Origin: Candidatus Pantoea persica
GTDB taxonomy: Bacteria > Pseudomonadota > Gammaproteobacteria > Enterobacterales > Enterobacteriaceae
Direction of reading: 5' to 3'
DNA length: 64,000 nt
Assembly (NCBI RefSeq): GCF_013753875.1
Contig: NZ_SMDS01000021.1
Coordinates: 124,001-188,000 of the forward strand
Shown: positions 12,078 to 26,609 of the stretch, in pieces
How positions within the stretch are numbered: the stretch's first letter is position 1
Layout of the letters: each line of letters starts with the position of its first letter
Program-made: the position numbers and the translations under genes
Notes under the pieces: model-generated
The model's input: the letters and a program-made list of their open reading frames with translations, nothing else
Databases searched by the model: none
What the model was told of the DNA's origin: nothing

Positions 12078-12384
12078 TCCCGCAGCGGCGCTTGCGAGCG
12101 GCAGAGCTCGCTCGCACCGTCGCCCCACGCGCTATCTTCTCCGCGAACGGCAGAGGCTATCCTCCCGTTCTTCTCGCTGACCCCGCCGTTGCTGCGAGCG
12201 TTTTTCATTGAATCCTGCCGCATCTTTCCGCACTGCCGTCTTTAATTAATGCTCTGTTCGCCCGTGCGTTTCTTATGTGAAAGGAAGGGGTGTGCTACAG
12301 CAAAGATCTTCGCTATTGCCGTTCAGTGCCGTGCCAGGCGGCTCTGTAAGCAGACTTGTCAGTCGAGACGTTAAGGGGGCCGCC
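12078..12384. other. Spacer between glpR and malQ
   Basis: This 307-bp stretch holds no plausible gene. In E. coli malT and malP occupy the wider glpR-malQ interval; no remnant of either was recognised. It presumably contained the malQ promoter, but no promoter motif stood out. Confidence 0.6.
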
Positions 12385-14311
12385 ATGAAAGAGAGCGCGC
12401 TGGATCGCGCGGCGTTGGCCGCTGGCATATCCCTGACTTACAACAACGCGAAAGGCGAGCCGGAAGCCATCAGCGACGACACCAAATCCGCTCTGCTGGC
12501 GATTATGGGCGAAGCCAGCTAGGAGAAGGGCGCGCCGCTAGCGCCGGTACAGGTAGGTATTCAGCGGTGGCGCGACGGCTTCATCCCGCCGGCAAGGGAC
12601 GCTATCAGTGGCGGCTACGCAGCGAAAAAGGGCGCGAATTCAGCGGCGAGCTGGAGGCGGGCGAAGCCTTTACTCTGCCGTCGCCGCTCGGCCACGGCTA
12701 CCATCAGCTGACGCTGAGCAAAGGCAAGCGGCAGTGGCAGACGCTCATTATCCTGACACCGCGCCGCTGCTGGCTGCCGGAGCCGCTGCGCAACGGCGGC
12801 AAGCACTGGGGCGTGCTAGTGCAGCTCTATACCGTGCGCTCCGCCAGCAACTGGGGCATCGGCGACTTTGGTTACCTGGCGCAGCTGCTGGAATTGGTGG
12901 CGCGCCAGGGCGGCGATTTCGTCGGACTAAACCCGCTGCACGCGCTCTATCCCGCGATGCCGGACTTCGCCAGCCCCTCATCGCGGCGCTGGCTCAACAT
13001 TATCTATATCGACGTGGCGCAGCTGGAGGATTTCCAGCAGAGCGCGGCGGCGCAGAAGTGGTGACAAACGGCGAAAACCCAGTGCGCACTGGCGCAGGGG
13101 CGGGAAAGCGAATTTGTCGATTACGCGGCGGTGATGGCGCTAAAGCTAGCCGCGCTGCGCCACACTTGGGCGCACTTCTGCCAGCGCGAAGAGAGCGACG
13201 CGCAGCGTCAGGCGTTGGCGGAATTCGTGCGCGAAGGCGGTGACAGCCTGCGCTATCAGGCGGCCTACGACGGCATTTAGGCCGAGTACCGCGCCGAAGA
13301 CGCGCAGGCCTGGGGCTGGCCCGCCTGGCCGGAAGGGTGGCGCAACAGCCGCGATGCCGAGGTGCAGCGCTGGTGCGGACGCACGAAGCGGAAATCGCCT
13401 TCTGGCAGTGGCTGCAGTGGCTGGCGCAGACGCAGTTCGCCCTATGCTGGGCGCGCAGCTAGGCGCTGAAGATGCCGGTGGGGCTGTACCGCGATCTGGC
13501 GGTCGGCGTGGCGGAAAGCCGCGCGGAAACCTGGCACAATCCTGAGCTTTATCGGCTGGAGGCGGCGGTCGGCGCGCCGCCGGATCGCCTTGGTCCGCTG
13601 GGGCAAAACTGGGGGCTGCCGCCGATGGATCCCCACGTGATGCACGCGCGCGGCTACCAGCCCTTTATCTATATGCTGCGCCAATATGCGCGACTGCGGC
13701 GCGCCGCATATCGATCACGTGATGGCGCTGCTGCGGCTGTGGTGGGTGCCGAAGGGTGAAACCGCCGATAAGGGCGCCTATGTCAGCTATCTGGTGCATG
13801 ATCTGCTGGGGGTGCTGGCGCTGGAAAGCCAGCGCCACCGCTGCATGGTGATTGGCGAGGATCTCGCACGGTGCCGAAAGAGATCGTCGGCCTGCTGCGC
13901 GCCAGCAGGGTCTTATCTTGGAAGGTAATGTGGTTCGAACAGCGGTACGACGGCAGCTATAGTCTGCCCGCCAGCTATCCGCGTCAGTCCAGCGCCATCA
14001 CGCACGACCTGCCGACGCTAAGCGGCTTCTTGAACGTCGGCGACTTTGCGCTGGGAGAGAAGCTAAAGCTCTATCCCGACAAAGAGGTAGTGCGGTCGCT
14101 GCATGAACAGCGGGCGAAGCAGAAACAGGCGCTGCTGGGACTGCAGCCTGAAGACTGGATCGGCATGACGATGCCGGTCAACGTGCCGGGCACGGTGGAT
14201 CAATATCCTAACTGGCGTCGCAAGCTGACGCAGCCGCTGGAGTCGATCTTCGCGGATAAAGAGGTCGGGAAGCTGCTGAAGGCGGTAAGCCAGACGAGGC
14301 AGAGAAAATAA
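12385..14311 (+). pseudogene. malQ: 4-alpha-glucanotransferase (amylomaltase), broken
   Basis: MalQ transfers maltodextrin segments in maltose metabolism. The start MKESALDRAALAAGI fits the family and has an AAGGGGG ribosome site. TAG at 12520 stands for Gln (GEAS-stop-EKGAP), with further TAG near 13277 (Gln) and 13459 (Gln). Frameshifts lie near 12560, 13062, 13375, 13690 and 13880. GH77 segments RPMDPHVMHARG-like, RIDHVMALLRLWWVP and HDLPTLSGF remain recognisable in different frames. A region is missing before LLGLQPEDWIG. The gene stands alone without malP, and maltodextrin use through this enzyme appears lost. Confidence 0.92.
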
Positions 14312-14354
14312 CGCGCGGCGCGCGGTAGCCAGGGCCGGCTGCCGCGCGTGGCAA

Positions 14355-14930
14355 TCAGTAGTAGGAGTGCTTGCCGCGCTGATGCTCGGTGAGATCGCGC
14401 ACGCCTTTCAGCTCCGGGAAGGCTGCCAGCAGCTCTTTCTCTATGCCGTCTTTCAGCGTCACGTCGATCATCGAGCAGCCGTTGCAGCCGCCGCCAAACT
14501 GCAGAATCGCATAGCCATCGTCCGTAATTTCCATCAGCGACACACAGCCGCCGTGGCCCGCCAGCTGCGGGTTGATCTGCGCCTGCAGCAGATACTCCAC
14601 ACGCTCCACCATCGGCGCGTCGTCAGAGACCTTACGCATTTTGGCGTTCGGTGCCTTCAGCGTCAGCTGCGAACCGAGGTTGTCGGTAACGAAGTCGATT
14701 TCGGCATCTTCCAGATAGGGCGCGCTCAGCTCGTCAACGTAGGCGGAGAGTTTTTTAAACTTCAGCTCGGTATCGGTGGCTTCGACCGCTTCCGGGGGGC
14801 AGTAAGAGACGCCGCACTCGGCGGTCGGCGTGCCCGGGTTGATAACGAAAACGCGAATTTGGGTGCCATCTTCCTGTTTTGACAGCAGTTTTTCGAAGTG
14901 CTCTTGGGCGGAATCAGTAATTCGGATCAT
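14355..14930 (-). CDS. nfuA: Fe-S biogenesis protein NfuA
   Basis: NfuA carries and delivers [4Fe-4S] clusters to apoproteins. It consists of a degenerate A-type domain (about residues 1-95) and a C-terminal Nfu domain with the cluster-binding CxxC in [14 protein letters not shown]. The product is 191 residues, as in E. coli, with no lesion. It is convergent with malQ and divergent to nothing nearby. Its preservation fits the need for Fe-S repair even in reduced genomes. Confidence 0.97.
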   Translation of the reverse strand: MIRITDSAQEHFEKLLSKQEDGTQIRVFVINPGTPTAECGVSYCPPEAVEATDTELKFKKLSAYVDELSAPYLEDAEIDFVTDNLGSQLTLKAPNAKMRKVSDDAPMVERVEYLLQAQINPQLAGHGGCVSLMEITDDGYAILQFGGGCNGCSMIDVTLKDGIEKELLAAFPELKGVRDLTEHQRGKHSYY

Positions 14931-14988
14931 GGCAATTGCTCAATAGTTGACTGATTTAGTTGGTTATAATACGCCCATCACCGACGCT

Positions 14989-15387
14989 CTACAAGGCACG
15001 GCACAGGCACCAGATTTGTACGCTGGCCGCACCTTGCGCCAGCAAAATGCGGCTGATTTCTCCGGCGGTATGGCCCGTGGTCACCACATCGTCAATCAGG
15101 GCGATATGGCGTCCGCGCACGGCGATTTCAAGGCGGAACGCACCACGCCGCGCGTGTGGTGAGCGTTCAGCCAGCTTAGCAAAAGCAGACGCGCCAGCAT
15201 CACCCTGAGTGCGGTGACGCGGGAAAACTTCAGCTGATGTACCCAGCGGCGCAGCGGCGGCTGATGGTCGCCGACGCACACCAGCGCCTGCCAGGTCAGC
15301 GGCGAGCGCGGACATAGGATCGGCAGCGGCGGCAGCGTGCACCGCCACGCGCAGCGGTAGACGGCATAGCCAACAGAGGGCGAGCAT
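14989..15387 (-). pseudogene. gntX: ComF/GntX-type phosphoribosyltransferase-like protein, broken
   Basis: The start MLALCWLCRLPL and the end IDDVVTTGHTAGEISRILLAQGAASVQIWCLCRAL match GntX, a ComF-family protein with a PRTase-like fold. The middle matches in a different frame (WQALVCVGDHQPPLRRWVHQLKFSR). The reading frame is 132 codons against 227 in E. coli, so the Cys-rich zinc-finger-like part and a central block are deleted. A continuous frame exists only because deletions happen to join. It is divergent from bioH with a 44-bp gap, as in E. coli. Confidence 0.88.
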
Positions 15388-15431
15388 TGGTAGTATAGCG
15401 GCCTCCTTTTCGTTTTACGGGATAGTAACTG

Positions 15432-16208
15432 ATGAACTCGCTTTACTGGCATACCTGCGGCGAAGGCGCGCACGATCTTGTGCTGCTGCACGGATGGGGT
15501 CTGAACGCGGAAGTATGGCAAAGCATCGTGCCGCGACTCAGCCCGCATTTTCGCCTGCACCTGGTCGACCTGCCGGGCTATGGCCGCAGCGCGCGCTCTG
15601 ACGCGCTGTCGCTGACGCAGATGGCGCAGCAGCTGCTGCCGCACCTGCCGCCGCGCGTGCTGCTGCTGGGCTGGTCGCTGGGCGGACTGGTGGCGAGCGA
15701 GCTGGCGCTCTGCGCGCCGCAACAGGTGGCGGGATTGATCAGCGTCGCCTCTTCGCCCTGCTTTACCGCGCGCGACGGCTGGCCGGGTATCAAGCCGGAG
15801 ACCTTGGAAACCTTCCGCACGCAGCTTAACAGCGATTTTCAGCGCACCGTCGGACGCTTTCTGGCGCTGCAAACGCTGGGCACTGACAGCGTGCGGCAGG
15901 ACGCGCGGCGGTTGAAAGAGGTGGTGCTGGCGCAGCCGATGCCGCCGGTCGAGGTGCTGGATGGCGGACTGGCGATCCTGCGCGAGGTTGATCTGCGCGA
16001 TCGGCTGCCGCAGATCAGCGCGCCGTTTTTGCGTCTGTATGGCGCGCTGGACGGCCTGGTGCCGCGTCGGATTGCAGCGCTGCTCGATGAGGCGTTGCCC
16101 GCGTCGACCAGCCTGGTAATGGAAAAAGTCGCGCACGCGCCCTTTATTTCCCATCCGGACCTTTTCTGCCAGCATATTCTTGATTTCAGAAAGAAAATTT
16201 CTGGCTGA
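15432..16208 (+). CDS. bioH: Pimeloyl-[acyl-carrier protein] methyl ester esterase
   Basis: BioH removes the methyl group from pimeloyl-ACP methyl ester, ending pimelate assembly for biotin. This 258-residue alpha/beta hydrolase has the nucleophile elbow GWSLGG and the C-terminal catalytic His in [11 protein letters not shown]. The length matches E. coli (256). No lesion is present. It is the only intact gene between gntX and greB on this strand, which suggests biotin synthesis is under selection. Confidence 0.96.
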   Translation: MNSLYWHTCGEGAHDLVLLHGWGLNAEVWQSIVPRLSPHFRLHLVDLPGYGRSARSDALSLTQMAQQLLPHLPPRVLLLGWSLGGLVASELALCAPQQVAGLISVASSPCFTARDGWPGIKPETLETFRTQLNSDFQRTVGRFLALQTLGTDSVRQDARRLKEVVLAQPMPPVEVLDGGLAILREVDLRDRLPQISAPFLRLYGALDGLVPRRIAALLDEALPASTSLVMEKVAHAPFISHPDLFCQHILDFRKKISG

Positions 16209-16375
16209 AACCATAAAGGGCTGGCAATTTTCCCAGCAGCGGCAATACTTTTTGCGTAGGTAAGGCCGCTTAAGGATGTGAATTATCCAGAGGAAGGGTA
16301 ATGCTGTTCCATCTCGCCTAACGCATTCCGCGTCTGCTTACATCTCACATAACGGAAATGAATGAGGGGTACGGT

Positions 16376-16639
16376 ATGAAGGTGATGAAATAGGCAGTAG
16401 CTTCAATGGTAATGGGCGCGGTGTCGTTCTCGGCTTTTGCGGCCAAGGAAGTGACCAAAGAAGAAGTGCAGAAAATGAATCTTGAGAAAATCGGCACGGT
16501 GAACACCATGGCAGAAACCACCTCGCCGATGGACGCCAAACTGTCGAAAATGGCTGATGAGAAAGGAGGCAAATATTTCCTGGTGAGCGCTGGCCGTGAA
16601 CACGGCAAATTCAGCGCCACCGCGGACGTTTATAAATAA
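16376..16639 (+). pseudogene. BhsA/McbA (YhcN, DUF1471) family small periplasmic protein, amber in signal peptide
   Basis: The frame from ATG 16376 encodes a signal peptide (MKVMK-stop-AVASMVMGAVSFSAFA) and a mature ~66-residue domain (MNLEKIGTVNTM and YFLVSAGREHGKFSATADVYK). These features define the DUF1471 stress/biofilm proteins BhsA, McbA and YhcN. TAG at 16391-16393 is codon 6, within the positively charged n-region. The rest is uninterrupted to TAA 16637. Restart at the ATG 16406 would leave a signal lacking its basic residues. The stop lies next to the converging end of the phosphorylase pseudogene. Confidence 0.75.
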
Positions 16640-18323
16640 TCAGCCGCGTAGCCAGACAAACTGCCAGGCATTCAGCGACAGCGGCTGGGTGCCATCAATC
16701 TTCTCCTCTTCACCACATACTGAAAAAGCCGCGCCTCCGGCAGCATCGTCTTTACGCGTGTCCCACTCAGATTGAACACACACAGAAGCGCATGCTCTTC
16801 ATGCTGCGGCGCGTAGCGTTTCATCATTAGCAGCGCGTTGTCGCTGTCGTAAAGCGACATCAGATTGTCGGGATGAAAGGGCTGCGCAGCTGAATCAAAC
16901 GGCTGAGCTGGGTATAGACCGCATGGCGCAGCGCATCGCCGCCCGCCAGCGCTGTTTCGATCATCTTTAGATCGAACTTTTGCCGGTTGATGGCGCGGTT
17001 GTGGTCAGCGGCCTTCATGCCGTCATAGTCGTTACGCGACCCCAGCATGCTCCGAATATAGATGGCGGGCACGCCGAGAAACGCCAGCAAAATGGCGTAC
17101 GCCAGCAGAAAGCGGCGCAGGCGCGTCGCGTCGTCGTCGTCCTGCCGCCGGTTGAGCGCGTCGAAATAGGTGACGTTGATTTCATGGGGGCTGGTGGTGC
17201 CGTCCGGGTTGTTTTTATCGGACATCAGCGCGCCCTCCAGCGCCAGCTCGCGCACCAGCGCTACGATCTCCACTTCAGAGAGGATGCCGCGCGTCGGGTT
17301 CAGCCCGATGCCGTTATGGGAGGCGAGAAAGTTGAAAAAGGTGGTGCCGCCGTTGCCGTGCTCCAGCGCGCCGGCCCACTGACTCAGCGCGCGGCCCGAT
17401 CCCAAATGGATGGCGTGCAGCACCAGCGGTGGTAGGGAAAACTGATACACCATCTGCGCTTCGTCATGGCCGTCGCCAAAATAGCTGACGCTATCCTTAT
17501 GCGGCATGTTGTTTTCGGTAATGATCACCGTGCCGGGTGCCACCTCGTTGGCGATGGCGCTAAACAGCTTCACCAGCAGATGGGGTTTCTCCAGATGGAT
17601 GCAGCGGGTGCCGGGCGTTTTCCACATATAGCCGACCGCATCGAGGCGCACATAGTCGGCGCCTTTCTGCAGATAGTCGAGCAGCACGTCGACCATGCGC
17701 AGCAACACCTCGGGATTGCCGAAGTTAAGATCGATCTGGTCGGCGCTGAAGGTGGTCCAGATAAAGCGCACCTCGCCATCTGCCATCTCGAACGGCGTCA
17801 GCAGCAGCGAGGTGCGCGGACGCGTCACCGTGCTGAGATCGGTCGCGGGCGGCATGCTGATAAAGAAATCGTCCCAGTCGGGATCGCGCGCCAGGTAGCG
17901 TTTGAACCAGTCGCTTTAAGATGACATATGGTTGCAGACGAAATCGAACATCAGGCGCGTCTCCTGATGCAGCGTGGCGACATCGGGCCACGTGCCGCAC
18001 AGCGGATCGACCTGGTGATAATCGATGACGGAAAAGCCGTCGTCGGAGGAGTAGGGGGAAAAGGGCAGCAGATGCACCAGCGAAAAGGCGGCGTGCAGAT
18101 GCTGCTGAAAGAAGCGGGAAAAACTCTGCAGCGTCGGCATGCCCGACTCGTGAAACTGATCGGCGTAGGTGATCAGCACCACATCCTGCTTATCCCAGTG
18201 CGCTTTACGCGGCAGCTTGATGGCGCCGTGCGCGACGGCGATGTGGCTGAGCAAGCGCTGGCGTGCCGCCTGAGGAAAGGTGTCGGCATAGATTTTATCA
18301 AGCAGCGCTGTGATCGTTTCCAT
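16640..18323 (-). pseudogene. GH13_18 sugar phosphorylase (YcjM-like, glucosylglycerate phosphorylase type), broken
   Basis: Similarity to E. coli YcjM runs from [16 protein letters not shown] at 18323 to the end near QFVWLRG (TGA 16640-16642). YcjM phosphorolyses 2-O-alpha-glucosylglycerate; related enzymes use sucrose. Conserved segments include [58 protein letters not shown] and FLASHNGIGLNPTRG. An in-frame TAA at 17916-17918 and frameshifts near 16860 and 16720 inactivate it. In E. coli ycjM belongs to a separate operon; here it stands alone where feoABC would lie. The exact substrate cannot be told. Confidence 0.85.
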
Positions 18324-18511
18324 CACGAATTGGGTGCCACATCCCGGGGTGTTTTTATGCAGGCGTGTTTTCAGCGTAGCGCTCGGAGAGGGATTTTCAA
18401 ATTTACGGCAGGATATCTCCGCGCGCCTGAGGGCGAAGAGAGTGGGCGGGCGCAGATTTAAGCCTTTATCCACGCGCGTCCAGGGTTGAAAAGCGCGGGC
18501 GCGCACAAAGG

Positions 18512-20440
18512 TTAGCGTTTTTTGCCAAAGGCCTCGGCCAGCGCGTCGCCCATGGCGCTCGAACTTGTAGGACAGCGAGGAGATATGCACCAGTCCGTCC
18601 TGATGCACGCCGATATCAACAAAGGCGCCAAAGTTGGTGACGTTGGTCACCGCGCCTTCCAGCACCATGCCGGGCAGCAGATCGTTAAGGTTTTCCACGC
18701 CTTCGGCGAATTGCGCGGTTTTAAACTCGGGGCGCGGGTCGCGGCCCGGTTTCTCCAGCTCTTTAATAATGTCGGTGATGGTCGGCAGGCCGAAGCGCTC
18801 GTCGGTGAATCAGATCGCTTAGCGCCTGCTCGGTCGCCGCCAGGATGCGCTCCACCACCGGGTAGGCTTCCGGGTGCACCGTCGAGGCGTCAAGCGGGTT
18901 GTCGCCGTGGTTGATGCGCAGGAAGCCCGCGTACTGCTCAAAGGCTTTCGGCCCGAGGCGGCTGACCTTCATCAGCTGCTGGCGGTTCTGGAAGCGGCCG
19001 TTGTCGTCGCGCCAGCTAACGATATTCTGCGCCATCATGTGCGTCAGGCCAGCGACCCGGGTCAGCAGCGGCACCGAGGCAGTATTGAGATCGACGCCCA
19101 CCGCGTTCATGCAGTCTTCGACCACCGCGTCCAGCTTCTTCGCCAGCTGGGTCTGGCTGACGTCGTGCTGATACTGGCCGACGCCGATCGATTTCGGGTC
19201 GATCTTCACCAGCTCCACCAGCGGATCCTGCAGGCGTCGCGCGATAGAGACCGCGCCGCGCAGCGAGACGTCGAGGTTCGGGAACTCCAGCGCTGCCAGT
19301 TCGGAAGCGGAATAGACAGAGGCGCCCACCTCGCTGACGATCACCTTTTGCGCGGTGATATGCGGATACTGTTTCTGTACCTCAAGGAAGAAGCGCTCTG
19401 TCTCGCGCGAAGCGGTGCCGGTGCCGGTGCCGGTGCCGGTGCCGATGGCCACCAGCTCGACCTGATACTTCGCACACAGCGCAGCCACCGCGGTGGCCGC
19501 TTTCGTCGCCTGGCCGGTAGGCGGATAGATGGTATCGGTTGGACCAGCTTGCCGGTGGCGTCCACCACCGCGACCTTGACGCCGGTGCGCAGACCGGGAT
19601 CGAGGACCATGATGGCGCGCATGCCCGCCGGCGCCGCCATCAGCAGATCGTACAGGTTGCGGGCGAATACGTTGATCGCCTCATCTTCGGCGCGCTCGCG
19701 CGCCGTTGAGGCGCAGGCCGAGTTGTTCGGCAATCAGCGTTTCGCCGTAGCTTTCGCGCGGCGGCTCGTCGAACTGCGGATCGGCGTTGAGTGAGCTGCA
19801 ATACGCCTTCGTTGCGACCGCTCAGCATCGCCAGCGCGCGGTGCGACGGCACGCCGTTCAGCGCCTCGTGATGGTCGAGGTTGTCGCGGAATTTAGCCCC
19901 TTCCTGCTCTTTGCCTTCCACCATGCGCGACACCAGATGCGCGTTTTTCCACAGGTAGTCGCGCACCTTCGCCAGCAGCGCGGCGCGTGCATTGGCGACG
20001 CCTTTATCGGCATCGACATACTGCGCGGCCAGCTGTTCAGGATCCTGCAACAGCGTCTCGGCCAGCGGCTGCAGGCCGGCTTCAATAGCGATCTGGCCGC
20101 GGGTGCGGCACTTGAGTTTATAGGGCAGGTAGAGGTCTTCGAGTTTGGTTTTGTTCAGCGTAGCGTTAATGGCGCTGGCTAGTTTGTCGGTGAGTTTACC
20201 CTGATCGTCAATGGACTTCAGAATCAACTGACGGCGATCTTCCAGCTCGCGCAGATAGCTGAGGCGTATTTCCAGCTGGCGCAGCTGAGTATCGTCCAGA
20301 CCGCCGGTCACCTCTTTGCGATAGCGTGCGATAAACAGGCACGGTGTTCCCTTCGTCCAGCAGGCGTACGGCAGCTTCTACTTGCTCCGCACGCGCCCCT
20401 GCAGCTCACTGGCAATAATTTGGATGAGATATTTCATCAT
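18512..20440 (-). pseudogene. yhgF: Tex/YhgF RNA-binding transcription accessory protein, broken
   Basis: Tex-family proteins combine YqgF-like, helix-hairpin-helix and S1 domains and act in transcription and RNA turnover. The start at 20440 is followed by a frameshift near 20330. The N-terminal part reads on to [12 protein letters not shown], then shifts near 19800 and 19560. The central part ([16 protein letters not shown] to [13 protein letters not shown]) is in one frame. A shift near 18810 leads to the S1 domain ([21 protein letters not shown]), which is cut by a deletion joining it directly to the C-terminal tail ([15 protein letters not shown] 18512). A hexamer repeat adds about six residues after ELVAIG. 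Confidence 0.93.
19414..19443 (-). repeat. (GGTGCC)5 hexanucleotide repeat in yhgF
   Basis: Five perfect copies encode a Gly-Thr run on the minus strand (ELVAIG, then four Thr-Gly pairs, then TASRE). E. coli has ELVAIGNGTASRE, so about three hexamers were gained in the YqgF-like nuclease-fold domain. Confidence 0.95.
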
Positions 20441-20546
20441 CGAATCTGTCTTGCTTCCAGGGTTAAAAAACATGGGACAGTTATACGGACTGAAAAGTGA
20501 AATTGCCAGCGATGCGGGCGGCTTTCAGCGATATTCTGAATCAGGT

Positions 20547-21026
20547 TTACGGGTAGGAAATCTCGTTCACATACCAGATTGCCGGACCCGATGGCGTCTG
20601 CTCGGTGGCGACGTCGCCGACCTCTTTTTTCAGCAGCGCGCGCGCCATCGGCACGTCGATGGAGATGTAATCTTTGCGGCCAAAAATCTCGTCATAGCCG
20701 ACGATGCGGAAGCGCTTGATCTCGCCCGCGTCATTCTCCACCTCCACCCAGGCGCCGAAAAAGACTTTGCCATCCTGCTGCGGCGAATAGTCGAAGATGC
20801 GCAGCTCTTCGAGACTTTTGGTCAGGTAGCACACGCGGCGGTCGATCTCGCGCAGACGCTTTTTGTTGTACTGGTAGTCGGCGTTTTCGCTGCGATCGCC
20901 GAGGCTGGAGGCCCAGGTCACCTTTTTCGTCACTTCGAGACGCTCTTCGTGCCAGAGATAGTCGAGCTCGGCTTTGAGCTTTTTGAGCTTGTTAAAGCCC
21001 TCACGGGTGATCAGTCGGGTTTTCAT
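20547..21026 (-). CDS. greB: Transcription elongation factor GreB
   Basis: GreB stimulates cleavage of backtracked RNA in stalled RNA polymerase. It has an N-terminal coiled coil (about residues 1-80) with the acidic tip DRSENADYQ and a C-terminal FKBP-like domain. The start at 21026 gives MKTRLITREGF like the family; a more upstream in-frame start at 21068 adds unrelated residues. The product has 159 residues. A tandem nine-base duplication (AAGCTCAAA twice) gives KLKKLK in the coiled coil where E. coli has one KLK, so the strand is three residues longer. Otherwise intact. It is adjacent to yhgF as in E. coli. Confidence 0.94.
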   Translation of the reverse strand: MKTRLITREGFNKLKKLKAELDYLWHEERLEVTKKVTWASSLGDRSENADYQYNKKRLREIDRRVCYLTKSLEELRIFDYSPQQDGKVFFGAWVEVENDAGEIKRFRIVGYDEIFGRKDYISIDVPMARALLKKEVGDVATEQTPSGPAIWYVNEISYP

Positions 21027-21177
21027 ACGTATCGGCTCAGAAGCGGAAAAGCAGGCAGTGTAAAACAAAGCGGGCGCGGCAAAAAAGAGTCGAGGAACAG
21101 GTTTTCAACAGTGAAAACCCTTGGTGTCGTTCCCTGGTGGCGAAATGGGCAAGGACAAAACAGGCTATCGCGTGAAC

Positions 21178-21411
21178 TTATTTTCCCGCTACGGTGGCGG
21201 TAGAGGTAGAAGAGGAGGTGCCTTTGTCGCCGACGCCTGCGGTAGCAAGCGCCACGCCCAGCAGCGCGGCAACCGCGCCGACGCCGATAGCGTTGGAATT
21301 CCCCTGCGCGGTGGTGGATGCCTGCGCGCCTGCGGCGTCGCCGGTGGCCGCCATGGCCTGATTCAGACTAAGGGCGGCCAGCGCGCTCAGCACGAACAAC
21401 GTTTTTTTCAT
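21178..21411 (-). CDS. YjbE-like small exported protein
   Basis: The product has 77 residues: a signal peptide (MKKTLFVLSALAALSLNQAMA, cleavage after AMA) and a mature part rich in Gly, Ala, Ser and Thr. It ends GVGDKGTSSSTSTATVAGK. The composition and the GGDG-then-Thr/Ser tail resemble E. coli YjbE, the first product of the yjbEFGH exopolysaccharide operon, but no yjbFGH follows. The ATG at 21411 is preferred to a TTG three codons upstream because it begins the Lys-Lys n-region; AGGG precedes it. The function is unknown. Confidence 0.7.
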   Translation of the reverse strand: MKKTLFVLSALAALSLNQAMAATGDAAGAQASTTAQGNSNAIGVGAVAALLGVALATAGVGDKGTSSSTSTATVAGK

Positions 21412-21943
21412 TGGCTGCAATCCCTGTGGTGAAACGTGTGGAAGCAGTGTGGTGCAATTCGCCTGAGGCCGAAAGGTAGCTTTACTAATTGATCTAACGT
21501 ACTTTATTTATCGTTGGCTCCGGCTGGCGGCCCTCTGGCGCTTATCCAAGATAAGCCTGCTTCGCGGCAGGAAAAGGCTGGTTTTTTATGCTGCGGCGGC
21601 ACATGCCCGTCTGATTTTGTCGTCCTCTACAAAAATAACCGACAGCGCTAAAGCCAAATTATGCGCTAACCAGTTGATTTAATTGGATGATTAATGGGCA
21701 GCCTTTTTTTGCGACCGCTGATGGCGAGAAAAAGCGGCTGACTTTCAGATTTGCCGTACCATGTTTCTTTTGAGGCTAAGGCTGTGATTTTCCGCTCATC
21801 ACCGCGCAGAAATTAAAGATAACCTGCTGTTTAATATGCTTTGTAACAGTTTCGGCTAAAATATAAACCATTAATGACTGTCACAGGCAGGCATCTTTTT
21901 TTAACAATATCGGCTCAGGCAATAGCGCCTTTGGGAGTAGAAA
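21412..21943. other. Divergent spacer upstream of ompR
   Basis: This 532-bp, comparatively AT-rich stretch separates the YjbE-like gene from ompR and must carry the promoters of both. No reading frame with a recognisable product was seen. No specific operator was identified. Confidence 0.6.
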
Positions 21944-25423
<3,480 letters not shown>

Positions 25424-25636
25424 GTGACTGCTCCTTAAGTCTGTTTTGGTACTGCACAGGCGAATAGTTATAGAGATGTCGCACAAAAATCGCCGCGCTT
25501 TGCCGGGCGGTTGCACGATCGCGCGCAGTGTACTCCTCTCAGCCTGAGGCGAAAGCGTGGAAGGTCAGAAATGCGAACCAAGGCGCGTTAAGTTGCAAAA
25601 ACGACCGCTTTTGAAACTAAAGTTACCAGTTTTGAG

Positions 25637-26584
25637 TTATTTTATGTTGAAAATTAATGGAATATTGCAGAAGGATGATGAAAGGGCGGCAGCGCCGCCC
25701 TGAGGGGAAAATGAGTGGATGCTGTCGCTGCTTTCGCCGTCGGCGCCGCCTTTGCGGATAGTGGCAATATCGACCGCGTCATAAACGTAGTGCGTGCTGC
25801 AGTAGTCGCAGTGCATATCGATCTGACCATCCTCTTCGATGATCTCGTCCACTTCGTGCTGAGGCAGGGTTTTCAACACTTCGCCGCAGCGTTCGCGCGA
25901 GCAGGTGCATTTAAAGCTCACCGGCTGCGGATCGAATACCGTCGCCTCTTCCTGATGGTAGAGACGCCACAGCACGTTGGTGGCCGGCAGATCGATCATC
26001 TTGTCGGCGGTGACGGTTTCGGTCAGCGTCGCCAAATGGTTGAAATCTTCCGTCTCGGTATCCTGCACTGGCAGCACCTGCAGCAGGATGCCCGCCGCGC
26101 CTTTTTTTCTGGTGCGAATAAAGAGGCGGGTCGGCAGCTGTTCGGAACGCATAAAGTAATCTTCCAGGCAGGCGGCCAGCGTATCCCCTTCCAGTCCGAC
26201 CACACCCAGATAGCGCTCGCCTTTTTCCGGCGAGATGGTGATCGCCAGATAGCCGTTGCCGACCATGCTCTGCAGCGTGCTGTCCGCCGGAATTTTGCCT
26301 TTCACGCGCGCCACACCGCGCAGCTCTTGGCGGTTGTTGCCGTTGATGACCGCCAGCGACAGCGGACCATCTTCCTGCAGCTGTACGGTAGTGTCGCCGT
26401 CGAACTTCAGGGTGTCGGTCAGCAGGCTGGTCGCCACCAGCAGTTCGCCCAGCAGCTTCTGCACCGGTGCCGGATAGTCGTGGTTTTTCAGGATTTCCTG
26501 CAAGGTGTGGCTGACATTCACCAGCTCGCCGCGCACGGCTACATTCTCAAACAGGTAACGATGCAGTTGATCTTGTACAGACAT
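25637..26584 (-). CDS. hslO: Redox-regulated chaperone Hsp33, with stop-loss extension
   Basis: Hsp33 holds unfolding proteins under oxidative stress. The substrate-binding core and the C-terminal zinc-binding redox switch (CTCSRERC and CDYC) are intact. The product is 315 residues against about 292 in E. coli. After GESSDSIH, where the family normally ends, TCA replaces the expected stop and the frame runs on through the terminator-like hairpin (25683-25701) to TAA at 25637. The added ~23 residues ([20 protein letters not shown]...) come from former non-coding DNA. It is followed upstream by hslR at a 25-bp gap. Confidence 0.92.
   Translation of the reverse strand: MSVQDQLHRYLFENVAVRGELVNVSHTLQEILKNHDYPAPVQKLLGELLVATSLLTDTLKFDGDTTVQLQEDGPLSLAVINGNNRQELRGVARVKGKIPADSTLQSMVGNGYLAITISPEKGERYLGVVGLEGDTLAACLEDYFMRSEQLPTRLFIRTRKKGAAGILLQVLPVQDTETEDFNHLATLTETVTADKMIDLPATNVLWRLYHQEEATVFDPQPVSFKCTCSRERCGEVLKTLPQHEVDEIIEEDGQIDMHCDYCSTHYVYDAVDIATIRKGGADGESSDSIHSFSPQGGAAALSSSFCNIPLIFNIK
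25683..25701 (-). terminator. Terminator-like hairpin now inside the extended hslO frame
   Basis: The stem agggcggc pairs with gccgccct around a three-base loop. The T tract on the minus-strand side is weak (ctttcatcatcc). It lies just past the expected hslO stop, consistent with the original operon terminator. Confidence 0.55.
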
Positions 26585-26609
26585 AGCGTTTCTCTCGTTG
26601 GGGCGAAGC

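Noticed and set aside
15096-16214. Long minus-strand open frame (372 codons) opposite bioH
   Set aside because: It is antisense to a clearly real gene, has GC-driven composition and matches only a gntX fragment at one end.
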